Source of the DNA: Sulfuricella sp.
Lineage (GTDB): Bacteria > Pseudomonadota > Gammaproteobacteria > Burkholderiales > Sulfuricellaceae
Direction of reading: 5' to 3'
Assembly (NCBI GenBank): GCA_018336195.1
Contig: JAGXQV010000053.1
Span: 1-49,840 of the forward strand
DNA length: 49,840 nt
The number at the start of each line of letters is the position of its first letter. Positions within the stretch are counted from its first letter, which is position 1. The notes under the pieces were generated by a model. It was not told the DNA's origin. It made no database searches and saw only the letters and a program-made list of their open reading frames with translations. Below, piece by piece: positions 9,266 to 19,682 of the stretch. A program made the position numbers and the translations under genes.

Positions 9266-9913
9266 TCAGGCAGACAGAAAGTTAAGCCGATAGATGCCGG
9301 CAAAATTGGGGTTGTCCGGCGCCGGATGCCAGCGCGTATCGCGCCAGTGCAACAAATCGCGTAGCGAGACGGCACGCAGTCCATTGTCGTCAGGCGCGAC
9401 GGTGCCGCTGTGATAGGCGATGAACGAACCCATCCACACCATCAAATGCTGGGCGTCGCCCTGGTCGAAAAACAGCAGGTCGCCCGGCGCCGCCTGATTG
9501 CAATCCTTGCCCTGGAAACGGGTGTTTCCTTGAATCATTTCCAGCGCGCCGGCATAGGCCGACAGCGAGCCGTCGGCGAGACGCCAGTGGTGGCGCAACG
9601 ACTGTTGCGCGGTTTCGAGCGATATTTCCGGCGGCACCGGCTGGCCGGACAGGCCGTTGGCGCGCTTCCATTTTTCATCGTGGTCGCGTAGCGCTTCGGC
9701 GACGGCGAAGCGCACCAGTCCGGCGCAATCGCGCTGCTGCCAGCGCGGCGTCGGGCCGGCGGCAAGTTGCGTCGAGACGATGCGCACCATCCAGGCGCGA
9801 AACACCCGCGATTGCTGCGGCGTGAGCGGGGTTTGTTCGGCTGCGGATAAAACCGCCCAAGGCGCGAGGCCCGCTACGGCCAGCGCGGCGAGCAGGAATT
9901 CTCGCCGTTTCAT
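9266..9913 (-). CDS. yfaT: DUF1175 (YfaT-like) exported protein, NlpC/P60-like
   Basis: This 215-residue protein starts at the ATG at 9913, which overlaps the yfaA stop as ATGA. The N-terminus MKRREFLLAALAVAGLAPW has the twin-arginine pattern RRxFL followed by a weakly hydrophobic stretch, suggesting Tat export. The body resembles NlpC/P60 cysteine peptidases: RDCAGLVRF places Cys63 as the nucleophile, PGDLLFF (143-149) is the usual next landmark, and QHLMVWMGSF places His156 as the general base. DUF1175 has no established function, so a cell-wall endopeptidase or amidase role is inference. It sits between yfaA and yfaS in the operon. Confidence 0.83.
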   Translation of the reverse strand: MKRREFLLAALAVAGLAPWAVLSAAEQTPLTPQQSRVFRAWMVRIVSTQLAAGPTPRWQQRDCAGLVRFAVAEALRDHDEKWKRANGLSGQPVPPEISLETAQQSLRHHWRLADGSLSAYAGALEMIQGNTRFQGKDCNQAAPGDLLFFDQGDAQHLMVWMGSFIAYHSGTVAPDDNGLRAVSLRDLLHWRDTRWHPAPDNPNFAGIYRLNFLSA

Positions 9914-11487
9914 TGGGCTTTTTCCGTGGTCATCCATTCGACACGTTGCCAGTCGCTTTGGATTTTGCCGGTCAATTCGAGGCGATACGCCGGGTAGGCC
10001 GCGAGCGCTTTCATCCGTGCGGGCAGGTGGGTTTGCGCGGCGGCAAGCAGGTTGGTGTCGCCAGCGTTGTTCAGTGCCGCCAGCATTTCTTTTTCGGCCA
10101 TCGCCGCCAGCGGGCGCGGGGTCAGCAAGGCCAGCGTGGTGTTGGAGGCTGGCATCTGGTCGGCGACGCTGGGATGGCTGCGGGCGATGGTGTCGAGCAC
10201 CTTGGCGACCAGCGCGGCGTCGGGCGAGAACGCCACATAGGTGCCGCGCGCGCCGAGCGCTGCGCCGCCGGTGCCGCGCCACAGCATGGCATCGCCCTTG
10301 CCGGCGGCCTTGTCGAGCGCGCCGCCCGAGGAGATGGCCCAAGTGGCCAGAGCCTGTAAGGCGACGTTGCGTTGCGCCAGCGGTTTGCTCAACCGGGCGA
10401 CGAACACCGGCGCATATAGGCTTGCTTCGCCGTACCAGCAGGCCAGCGCGTTGCCGTCTAGCGCTGCAAGCGCGGTGGCATTGGGCAGTGACGGTTTTTT
10501 GTCGGCCAGGCCGACAACCTGTTGCACCATACGCCAATCCACCGGCACTACCGCGCAGGCGCTTGGGTTGGCCGGCGCGGCGCGCCACAGCGTGGCGTCG
10601 CCCAGTCCGGCGGGAGGCAACCCTTGGGGGTCAATGCGTAGCGAGGTCGACCAGTTGCCGCCGAAATCGAAACGAATGCCCCTGAAACCCGGCATGAACG
10701 CGCCATAGCCGAGCGCCAGCGTCGGCGCGCCGACGGCGAAGGTGTGGGTGGCGGGCTGAGGAGGCGTTGCGCCGGATTCCGCCTTCGCCCCGTCGAGCGC
10801 GAATTGCCGCGCCAGGGTGCCTTCGTTTTCCAGCCATTCGACTACGGCGGCGCGTGCCGCCGGCACCATCGCGGCCTTGCCGTCGAACAGCAGGCCGGGA
10901 TCCGACAACACCACCAGCCGTTCGCCCTGGCCGACCAGCAGCAAGGTGCGGCGCGGATTGATCTCCAGCGCGAACAACGTGGCCTTGCCCCCGGCGCTGT
11001 CGATTTCTCCGGCGCGCTTGAGTTGGCGGTCATTCAGAGCGACGTTGGCGGCTTGTTGCAATACCTTGGTCAGAAGGTTGCGGCGGATTACCAGCGCGTA
11101 GTGGCGCAGCGCGCCCTTGCCGTCGCGCCACAAGGCGACCTCGGCGGGTTCGTTGAAGACGCTGAGCAGGATGCGGTCGCTCCAGTCGAGCTTGTGCTCA
11201 TAGGCGATGCGCTTGATCGCGCCGTTCAGGCCGAGCCGGTCTTCGTGCTGCTCGTAATAAAAGGCCAGGTCTTCGGTCAGCACGTCGCGGGCAAGCGGCA
11301 CCTTGAGCAAATCGCGAGGCAGTTGGGACAGGCTGGCGGTGCGTATCACTGCGTCCGGGCGGGCCAGGTCGGCCATCAGGCGGGTGCCGGTGTAGCGGAA
11401 TTCCTTCCAGTGGCTGCCACGTTGGTAAGCGGCCGCAGCGGCGGCGGTGACGACCAGGCAAATGACGACGATCCAGGTACGGCGCAT
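9910..11487 (-). CDS. yfaA: DUF2138 (YfaA-like) membrane-anchored protein
   Basis: This 525-residue protein has one N-terminal hydrophobic segment (IVVICLVVTAAAAAAY) preceded by two arginines. It is therefore probably anchored in the inner membrane with a large periplasmic domain. I recognise the family mainly by its place as first gene of the conserved yfaA-yfaT-yfaS-yfaQ-yfaP order and by its length. No catalytic motif is obvious. It is the promoter-proximal gene: a good sigma-70-type promoter and an 80-base leader lie directly upstream, and a GAAGGAG ribosome site precedes the start. Its four-base overlap with yfaT suggests coupled translation. Confidence 0.75.
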   Translation of the reverse strand: MRRTWIVVICLVVTAAAAAAYQRGSHWKEFRYTGTRLMADLARPDAVIRTASLSQLPRDLLKVPLARDVLTEDLAFYYEQHEDRLGLNGAIKRIAYEHKLDWSDRILLSVFNEPAEVALWRDGKGALRHYALVIRRNLLTKVLQQAANVALNDRQLKRAGEIDSAGGKATLFALEINPRRTLLLVGQGERLVVLSDPGLLFDGKAAMVPAARAAVVEWLENEGTLARQFALDGAKAESGATPPQPATHTFAVGAPTLALGYGAFMPGFRGIRFDFGGNWSTSLRIDPQGLPPAGLGDATLWRAAPANPSACAVVPVDWRMVQQVVGLADKKPSLPNATALAALDGNALACWYGEASLYAPVFVARLSKPLAQRNVALQALATWAISSGGALDKAAGKGDAMLWRGTGGAALGARGTYVAFSPDAALVAKVLDTIARSHPSVADQMPASNTTLALLTPRPLAAMAEKEMLAALNNAGDTNLLAAAQTHLPARMKALAAYPAYRLELTGKIQSDWQRVEWMTTEKAQ

Positions 11488-11520
11488 GTGATCTCCTTCA
11501 AGGCTTTTGCATAACGCCTA

Positions 11521-11546
11521 GCCGGAAAGGGGCAAAGTCCTTTCGG
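11521..11546 (-). promoter_or_regulatory. Leader hairpin upstream of yfaA
   Basis: An inverted repeat (CCGGAAAGG and CCTTTCGG as read on the plus strand) lies between the predicted promoter and yfaA. In the transcript it includes an AAAGGACTTT segment, and a second GGA lies in the GAAGGAG ribosome site. Paired GGA motifs are the usual layout of CsrA/RsmA sites, but control by such a protein is only a hypothesis here. Confidence 0.35.
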
Positions 11547-11573
11547 AACCGGGGCCATAAAAACCGCCCCGCC

Positions 11574-11602
11574 AATATAGGTATTTTTGGTGGCCCTGTC
11601 TA
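11574..11602 (-). promoter_or_regulatory. Predicted promoter of the yfaA-yfaP operon
   Basis: On the minus strand, TAGACA (11602-11597) and TATATT (11579-11574) are separated by exactly 17 bases, close to the sigma-70 consensus. Transcription would start near 11567, giving a leader of about 80 bases before yfaA. Confidence 0.6.
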
Positions 11603-11709
11603 GCCGTAAAGAAACTGAAAGGTGTCGAGCCTTTTTGTTTGAATGGATGTTGGAAACCGTGACTGAACTCGGCGGTTCCGAATGTGGGGGGCGCAACCGT
11701 CAGGCGTTA

Positions 11710-12018
<309 letters not shown>

Positions 12019-12124
12019 TCAATGGCAGAATTTTACAAAATTATGCGGGGACATCCGACAGGCTGCCAGGGAAGATGAACGCCATGACGTGTGCACGGCG
12101 GCATCCAGAAAGCGGCATTGCGCC

Positions 12125-12445
12125 TTAACTCGATTTCCACGACAGGCTGAGCTTGAAGTTCGCCTCTGCCGTACCTTTGGTAAGAATTACGCCAACTTCA
12201 CCGCCGATTTTGAGGCCGAATTCCACCGAGACCGTATCCGGCTTGCGTGCGAGTCCTTCGAGACTTTCCAGCAACGACGACGCGATGCCGCGCACCGCAG
12301 GCAGGACTTCCGAAAGTTCGCGGGTGATTTGCTGGGTTGGCGCAGGCGCGCCCCGAGTTGTCGCCATCGCATTCATGGGAATTTCTTCGACCTCGACCAG
12401 AATAGTCGTGCCGTCCGGGAGTTTTAAGGCGTTGGTTTTTGTCAT
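12125..12445 (-). CDS. Trypco1-family (CU044_2847-type) small protein
   Basis: This 106-residue soluble protein begins with a beta-rich segment (LPDGTTILVEVEE). A middle helix follows (LSEVLPAVRGIASSLLESL), and the end is VEFGLKIGGEVG then ANFKLSLSW. This is the pattern of the trypsin-co-occurring domain 1 family, small proteins found beside trypsin-like, CHAT and STAND-type components of predicted conflict systems. Its start overlaps the stop of the giant upstream gene by four bases (ATGA), so the two are almost certainly co-translated and act together. No catalytic residues are evident. An adaptor or regulatory role for the neighbouring CHAT protease is inference. Confidence 0.75.
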   Translation of the reverse strand: MTKTNALKLPDGTTILVEVEEIPMNAMATTRGAPAPTQQITRELSEVLPAVRGIASSLLESLEGLARKPDTVSVEFGLKIGGEVGVILTKGTAEANFKLSLSWKSS

Positions 12446-15400
12446 GATTTCAGCTCGTCGTCAGTGGGTGTTTGTAAAATTTCATCAGGAAGATTCTCCG
12501 GCTCTATGGGTTTTTCCCGTTTCAGTTCGCGCAAAACCCGCCATGCCGCCAGAAGCGGGCCGAGCAAGGGGAAGGGGATTTGATCGCGGTGCAGGGCGAG
12601 AAAATACTCTTGGGAAGTTTGCGTCGTGCGTTCACGAAAACGCGGCGGAGTCGGTTTCGGCAAGGCGCTGTGAGTAAAGACGGGGTTGCCGGGCAACTCC
12701 GCCTCCAGCGCGACCAACAAGTCGCCGAGGGCATCCTCAAAAGCTTGTTCCCCGTCGTCGTCGCGCACCGTTTCGGCTGCCAGCGCCGCTTTCCAGGCTG
12801 TTTGTACCGAGGCGGAGGGATGGAAAACATCAAGCTCTTTCAATATTTCTCCCAAGGTCGCCAGCGACGCATCAAGTTCGGCCTTCAGCTCCAGAAAGAG
12901 TTCGACGGCGCGTGGATTGTGGTTGGCAAGGTGTAGCGCACGACGGCAGTAATCCAGGGCGATGTTGGTTTCTTCAGAGGTACGGAGTTGAGCGCCACGT
13001 TTGTCTCTGCGCGGTCGCATGGACAAGTGTTCGACGCGGCGGAGAAACCACGCAGCCTGTTCGTCCGCTGAGCGGGCGTCCACGCCGTGCTGTTCCTTCA
13101 GAAAATTGGCCACCGCCCCCTTGTCGAACACCGGCAGCACGCAACGAAAGCCCGTGTCCAAGGTGCGTCTGTAAGGATCCCGTGCAGCAGAAGCAGCCAA
13201 CCGTAAACTCTCCGCGCTGCCGAAAAACCAGCCGCCTCCCTTGCACTGGTGGTCGCTGTAGCCACGCCCGTCATCCACCGGCAGAGGCGCATCACACCAC
13301 TCCGCCAACTCAGCGCTAAAGAAGGCGTGGCCCGATGTGTCGTCCAAGGCGAGCAATGGGGCGTGGAAGGCAATGGCCTCCTTGATGTCAGCATGGGCGG
13401 CATGCTCCAAAAGGTAGGTCTGTTCCAGTTCCGCCAAGCCCTGTAGACAACGTTTTTGCAAGTTCAGGATAGTCTCCGTTTCTTTTTCCCACAAAGCGTT
13501 GAACTCTGCAAGCTCATCGGAAAAAACCTTGGTCAGTTCATCGATCTGGAACTGAGAGAGGGTTGGTATTGCATCAATTACCCGCTTTTTTTCACTAACC
13601 GACAGGGAGAGGCTAGCGAAAAGAAGTTGCAGGAATGTCTCCTCGTTGAACTCGGTCAGGGGGTGAATCGAAATTAGTGAAGGTACTCGGCTCCAGTGAC
13701 GTACAGCACGATGATCGCCGGCGAGACAGAAATCGACGGGCTGAAAACCCATGTTGCTCAGCAGCGCTTCTTGCGATTTCTCGTCCCACTCCACGCCCCA
13801 GGGAGTCTCCCGCCCTTCCCGCAGCCCCGCCGCGACTTCCCATTCCTCGGCCAGCGGCAGCTTCTTGCCGCACCACTCGGCATAGCCGCGCGCCTCGTCC
13901 CAAGTGATGCCCACCACCGGACGCGCTTCCTGTCCCGCCGGTATCCTTCCTTCCGGCCAGTGGGGCGGAGCGGGGAGGTTCATGGCTTCCAGGTAATGCC
14001 GATATTCATGGTGGGTGACCGGGTAGCGGTCGATGTAGAACGGGTAGAGGAAGAAGGGATGCTCGTGATGTTCAGCGCGCACCAGGCCGGACGGGATGAG
14101 AAGCATCTCCCGCCCATCCACCGGCGAGACGATGGTGTGCTCCGCCGGTTCCAGTGTCGCCGCTTCCTCGCGCAGGTCGACGGTTTCCCCTTCCAGTCCG
14201 TCGGCGCGTAACCGGGCCTCGGCGCGACTATAGTCCTCGCCCAGCAGGGTGCGGATTTCCTCCTCAATGCGCTGTTCTTCCCGCAAATCGCCGATACCCA
14301 GCGCGGTGTAACTGTTCAGCGCCCGGCGTAAGCCGCGCACCGCGTCAAAGCTGAAGCCGCTACGCGCCTGGAGCAACGCATAGGCCGTCTCCCAGCGCGC
14401 CAAATCCTCGGGGCCGCCGTGGCTCTCCGCCCGCACCCGCGCCTCGTCCAGCCAGGTGCGCGCCTGCCGGTAATCTCCCCGTCGCGCCGCCAATAGCCCC
14501 AGCCAGCGCAGACATGGAACTTCGTCGCTGAGAAAGCCGTGCTCGCGGTACTGGGTCAACGCCTGCTCCAGCGATGTCCGCGCCTCCACCGGCAGACTCT
14601 GGGCGTGGCGCAATAAGCCGGAGTAATAGGCGCTGTCGGCTATTGAGTTCAGCGCGCCCAGTTCGCGGGCAATCGCGGTGTAGGATTCCAGAGCGCGTTC
14701 GGCATCCGCAAGCCGATCCTCACCGAGTGCCAGATGGAACGCATGGTTCTGGTATTCCCCTTCGGTCTCGCGATGCGGATGTGCATCCTGCGCATTCCGC
14801 ATCTCTTGCAGCGTTATATGAGCTTGGTTGGCGTTACCCTGATTGAGGAAGCAGTTGAACAAATCGCCGAAAGCGCGGGAAAGGTTACTTCCGTTTTGGA
14901 GGCAGGCTTCGATCTCCCAATTCGCGGTAAAACATCCCAAGACTTGGTCAAGTCGGCTGAGGCGGAAGTAGGCATTGCCGATGTTCCTGCACGCCGCACC
15001 TATGACGTACCAATCCTTGGCGCGCAAAAGGCGGCGCAGATTGGCTTGATCGAGTACCAAGGCGTGCGCCGGGGAGTTCAGCTTGCGCTGTAATGCCGCA
15101 AGCACGTAATCGCACCAACCCACACGGTCGGCAAGATCGGGATGGCGCAAGCACAGCTCGCGCAGTTCCTGATAAGCGACCAAGGCGCTGTTGTAATGGC
15201 CTTGCCGATCCCACTGGTCGGACTGCCACAATTTGAACCTGTATATATTCTCCGGCGATTCGGAGTCCTGGGCGATGTCCACGGCCGTTTTCAGCCACCC
15301 TTCGCGCACCGTCCACCGTCCAGTCTTGTAGAGAAACCAGTCCACTTTTCCCATCAGGAAAAGCCCATCCTCATATTGACCGTGCTCAAAGCACCACTGC

Positions 15401-18003
15401 ACCGCATGGAGGGCGTTGCGCCAGTCGTAGGCCAGCGCCTTGGGGTTGCTGCGCACCAGTTCGACATAGTGATGCACCATGCGCGCCCACGGTGCCTGGT
15501 CGCCACGGGACGCCAGTTGCTCGATGGCGTATTCGCGGGTGAGGGGGTGGAGACGGACGCGACCGTCTTCGTCGCGGTCGACGAAAGAGAGGTCGGCCAA
15601 GTCCGCCAGCGCCGCTTCGGTGGTCTCCGCATCCAGGCCGGCGGCCTCCGCCAGCGCTGCGGGGGTGAAGGCCTCGCTGCCGAATACGCCGGTCACGTCG
15701 AGCACCAGCCGCGTCGTTTCCTCTTCCAGAAGTTGGTAGGAGAGGTCGAAGGAAAGGCGTACATCGCGATCCTTGGCCTCCCGCTGATCCACCCGTTTGG
15801 GGTCGTTGAGCAGGGCGAGCCGTTTCTGCGCCAACTCGCTTTGTAGTTTAGCCAGCGTCCAATGGCGGCGCCCGGCGAGAGAGGCCGCGAGGGAGATGGC
15901 CAGTGGCAGGCAGCCTAATAATTCCAGGCAAATGCCATCCATGGCAGCGTGATCGGCGCGATTTTGCTTGTCCAGAACAGCGTTGGCGGCATCGTCGTCA
16001 GTCAAGCTTAACCAGGTTTTGAGGAAAAGCCGGCGAGCGGCTTCCTCTTTCAGACGCGCTACGGTGAAGGCGCGAGTCAAGCCGGAAAGGTTGGCGCGAC
16101 TGGTGACCAGCACCGGGTGTCCGGCCAGCAAATCCAGTAAATCGGGGAGGCGTTGGGGGTAATTGGCGTCGTCGAGGACGAAAAGCAGTCGCCGTCCGCC
16201 CAAGGCTGAGCGGAAGGCACTCTTGCGCGTCGCCATTCCCTCCATGCGGGCGAGCCAATCCATCCCCAGTTCGCTACCCAGTTCTTCCAGGGAGGTGGAG
16301 AATCCCTTGTCCCCCAGGGTGTGCCAGCACACGCCGTCGGGAAACAGTCCGGTATCGCGGCAATGGTGGGATATTTCGATGGCGAGACTGGTCTTGCCGA
16401 TGCCGCCCATACCCATGAGTCCAGTGATCCCTACCGGGCCACCTTGCTTCAAGGCGGCGAGGATGTCTTGGAGTTCCGTCTCCCGCCCGGTGAAACGCTC
16501 GATCCGCCGGGGCAGGTAAGTCGGGCCGCGCATCGGCAGCGCATCGAAGCCGATAATCTCGCCCGACGTGATGGAACCCAGGCGAATTCGGCTGACGGCA
16601 TCCGCCGCCAGTTCGACTATGCTCTCCGCCATCGCCTCTGCCGGGACGGGGGTTGGCTCTGCGCCCCCCGCTACCCGGTGCAGTTCTTCCAGCAGGGCGG
16701 CGAGCTGCGCATGGTCGGCGACCGCCAGGGTGTGTATCCCCGACGAGGCGGTTGTTCCGCCCAGCAGCGCGGCGTAGTGCCCCTCCGGTGCGATGGGCAA
16801 CAAGTCTTTAAGGGCAGACAGTAAAGGGTCGGAGGCGCGATAGCCGAGGAAAAGCAGACGTTGGCCGGACAACCGGGATTTCAGCGCTGCTCTCTGTTTC
16901 GGGCACAGGTGGCGCCACTCTTGCAATTCATCGTTGCCCACCAGCATCTGGTCCGGCTGTTCCATGTTGCCGAGGAGATAGACCAAGCGCAGTTTCGCGT
17001 CGTCGCTTTCCAGGTGATTTGCCCCCTCGTTGCCTGCCACAATACGCAGACGGCTACGCCCCCAGAGATCTTCCAAGTGCTGGTCGTAGTTGCTGGTGAG
17101 GATCAGGGAAAAAGGAAGCGCCTTCAAGGCGTCGTGCAGGGTGCCCAGATGGACGGTAGCGGCATCCAGTTGTTCAGCGACGAAACTCCTGATCTTTGTG
17201 GCGGTATGGCGCTTGTTTTCCACCAATTGGCTGGCGAAAGCGGGGTAGTCGTTTTCTGCGGCATTCAATTCATCTGAAGCGCACCCCAATCCCCGAAAGA
17301 TTTCCCGCCACCTCGGCAATTCGGCAGCCTCTGAAAAGGCCGGCCCGATGCAGACCGCAAGCTTGCCAGCCTTGAGGAGGGAGGCCACTTCTTGGAGGAA
17401 AGTTGGCCTGTTCATGCCTGTTGGCTTTTGCACTGCTCCCGCACCCAGCAGAACCGGGGTGTGATGGTCGGTTCGATGATTTGGGTCAAACTGAATATGG
17501 CTACAACCAAAATCGAAAGCGCGGCGGTAATCATCTCCTGCGGCAAGAGAGTCATAGAAACCCTTGGCGAAATCAATGGCGGCTTGGTCACCCACAGCCT
17601 TGCTCATGGCCACGACGTAAGGAACGTGACAGGCGATTGCCTCAGCCTGCCGTTCGGTATAGCAGGCGTTGAGCACCACGCACTCAATCGCCGGTTTGAA
17701 CAATCCAAACAATTTCGCTAGCCCATCGGGGTCGGCAAGCAGCAGTTGGCCGTTGTCATCCTGGAAGTAGAGACCTTCTTCTACGCCATGTCCGGAAAAA
17801 TGGATGAGATGTGGCTGGTGTGTGCGAAAAAGATTTGGCAGGTCGCCGATGCGCACAGAAGGATGGTGATTCGGGGTGTAAGCGGATTTTGCCAAGCTAT
17901 TGTTGATGCACCGTACTTCATCATCAATTCTGAGGTGACCATGCTCACCCCCCGGCTCGGGGTTGGCGGTAAGGATAAGCAGTTTTTTGTCTGAAGTTTT
18001 CAT
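12442..18003 (-). CDS. Giant CHAT-SIR2-STAND(NB-ARC)-TPR-FGE conflict-system protein
   Basis: This 1853-residue protein has the following regions. 1-190: CHAT caspase-like protease, with His72 in FSGHG and Cys114 in LNAC. 196-445: SIR2-like, with TSNYD at 303 and GYRASDP at 387, but the usual GAG loop reads IGPAF and the catalytic His position reads LLGN. 503-720: NB-ARC/STAND NTPase, with Walker A GMGGIGKTS (Lys537), Walker B LLFVLDD, then VTSR and CLPLA. 750-835: winged helix. 840-1260: TPR-like helices. 1290-1440 and 1584-1625: the two halves of an FGE-sulfatase domain (FYIDRYPVTHHEY, then GGGWFFGS and TGFRCVLP), split by a helical insert. A helical tail ends the protein. A sensor-switch-effector role in defence is inferred. 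It overlaps the Trypco1 gene. Confidence 0.88.
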   Translation of the reverse strand: MKTSDKKLLILTANPEPGGEHGHLRIDDEVRCINNSLAKSAYTPNHHPSVRIGDLPNLFRTHQPHLIHFSGHGVEEGLYFQDDNGQLLLADPDGLAKLFGLFKPAIECVVLNACYTERQAEAIACHVPYVVAMSKAVGDQAAIDFAKGFYDSLAAGDDYRRAFDFGCSHIQFDPNHRTDHHTPVLLGAGAVQKPTGMNRPTFLQEVASLLKAGKLAVCIGPAFSEAAELPRWREIFRGLGCASDELNAAENDYPAFASQLVENKRHTATKIRSFVAEQLDAATVHLGTLHDALKALPFSLILTSNYDQHLEDLWGRSRLRIVAGNEGANHLESDDAKLRLVYLLGNMEQPDQMLVGNDELQEWRHLCPKQRAALKSRLSGQRLLFLGYRASDPLLSALKDLLPIAPEGHYAALLGGTTASSGIHTLAVADHAQLAALLEELHRVAGGAEPTPVPAEAMAESIVELAADAVSRIRLGSITSGEIIGFDALPMRGPTYLPRRIERFTGRETELQDILAALKQGGPVGITGLMGMGGIGKTSLAIEISHHCRDTGLFPDGVCWHTLGDKGFSTSLEELGSELGMDWLARMEGMATRKSAFRSALGGRRLLFVLDDANYPQRLPDLLDLLAGHPVLVTSRANLSGLTRAFTVARLKEEAARRLFLKTWLSLTDDDAANAVLDKQNRADHAAMDGICLELLGCLPLAISLAASLAGRRHWTLAKLQSELAQKRLALLNDPKRVDQREAKDRDVRLSFDLSYQLLEEETTRLVLDVTGVFGSEAFTPAALAEAAGLDAETTEAALADLADLSFVDRDEDGRVRLHPLTREYAIEQLASRGDQAPWARMVHHYVELVRSNPKALAYDWRNALHAVQWCFEHGQYEDGLFLMGKVDWFLYKTGRWTVREGWLKTAVDIAQDSESPENIYRFKLWQSDQWDRQGHYNSALVAYQELRELCLRHPDLADRVGWCDYVLAALQRKLNSPAHALVLDQANLRRLLRAKDWYVIGAACRNIGNAYFRLSRLDQVLGCFTANWEIEACLQNGSNLSRAFGDLFNCFLNQGNANQAHITLQEMRNAQDAHPHRETEGEYQNHAFHLALGEDRLADAERALESYTAIARELGALNSIADSAYYSGLLRHAQSLPVEARTSLEQALTQYREHGFLSDEVPCLRWLGLLAARRGDYRQARTWLDEARVRAESHGGPEDLARWETAYALLQARSGFSFDAVRGLRRALNSYTALGIGDLREEQRIEEEIRTLLGEDYSRAEARLRADGLEGETVDLREEAATLEPAEHTIVSPVDGREMLLIPSGLVRAEHHEHPFFLYPFYIDRYPVTHHEYRHYLEAMNLPAPPHWPEGRIPAGQEARPVVGITWDEARGYAEWCGKKLPLAEEWEVAAGLREGRETPWGVEWDEKSQEALLSNMGFQPVDFCLAGDHRAVRHWSRVPSLISIHPLTEFNEETFLQLLFASLSLSVSEKKRVIDAIPTLSQFQIDELTKVFSDELAEFNALWEKETETILNLQKRCLQGLAELEQTYLLEHAAHADIKEAIAFHAPLLALDDTSGHAFFSAELAEWCDAPLPVDDGRGYSDHQCKGGGWFFGSAESLRLAASAARDPYRRTLDTGFRCVLPVFDKGAVANFLKEQHGVDARSADEQAAWFLRRVEHLSMRPRRDKRGAQLRTSEETNIALDYCRRALHLANHNPRAVELFLELKAELDASLATLGEILKELDVFHPSASVQTAWKAALAAETVRDDDGEQAFEDALGDLLVALEAELPGNPVFTHSALPKPTPPRFRERTTQTSQEYFLALHRDQIPFPLLGPLLAAWRVLRELKREKPIEPENLPDEILQTPTDDELKS

Positions 18004-19561
<1,558 letters not shown>

Positions 19562-19682
19562 GTTGTGCTCTCCAAAATAACCGGTGACAGTCTACAGCTT
19601 CAAGAGTGTACAACTGAATGCCTTGAACGGGATTTTTCCGCTTGGCAGGATGCGCTGACAAAGGATGCGCCTTGTTCGTGCC

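Noticed and set aside
6861..9293. An 810-codon open frame on the plus strand opposite yfaS
   Set aside because: It mirrors the well-supported macroglobulin gene, has shadow-type composition and shows no domain.
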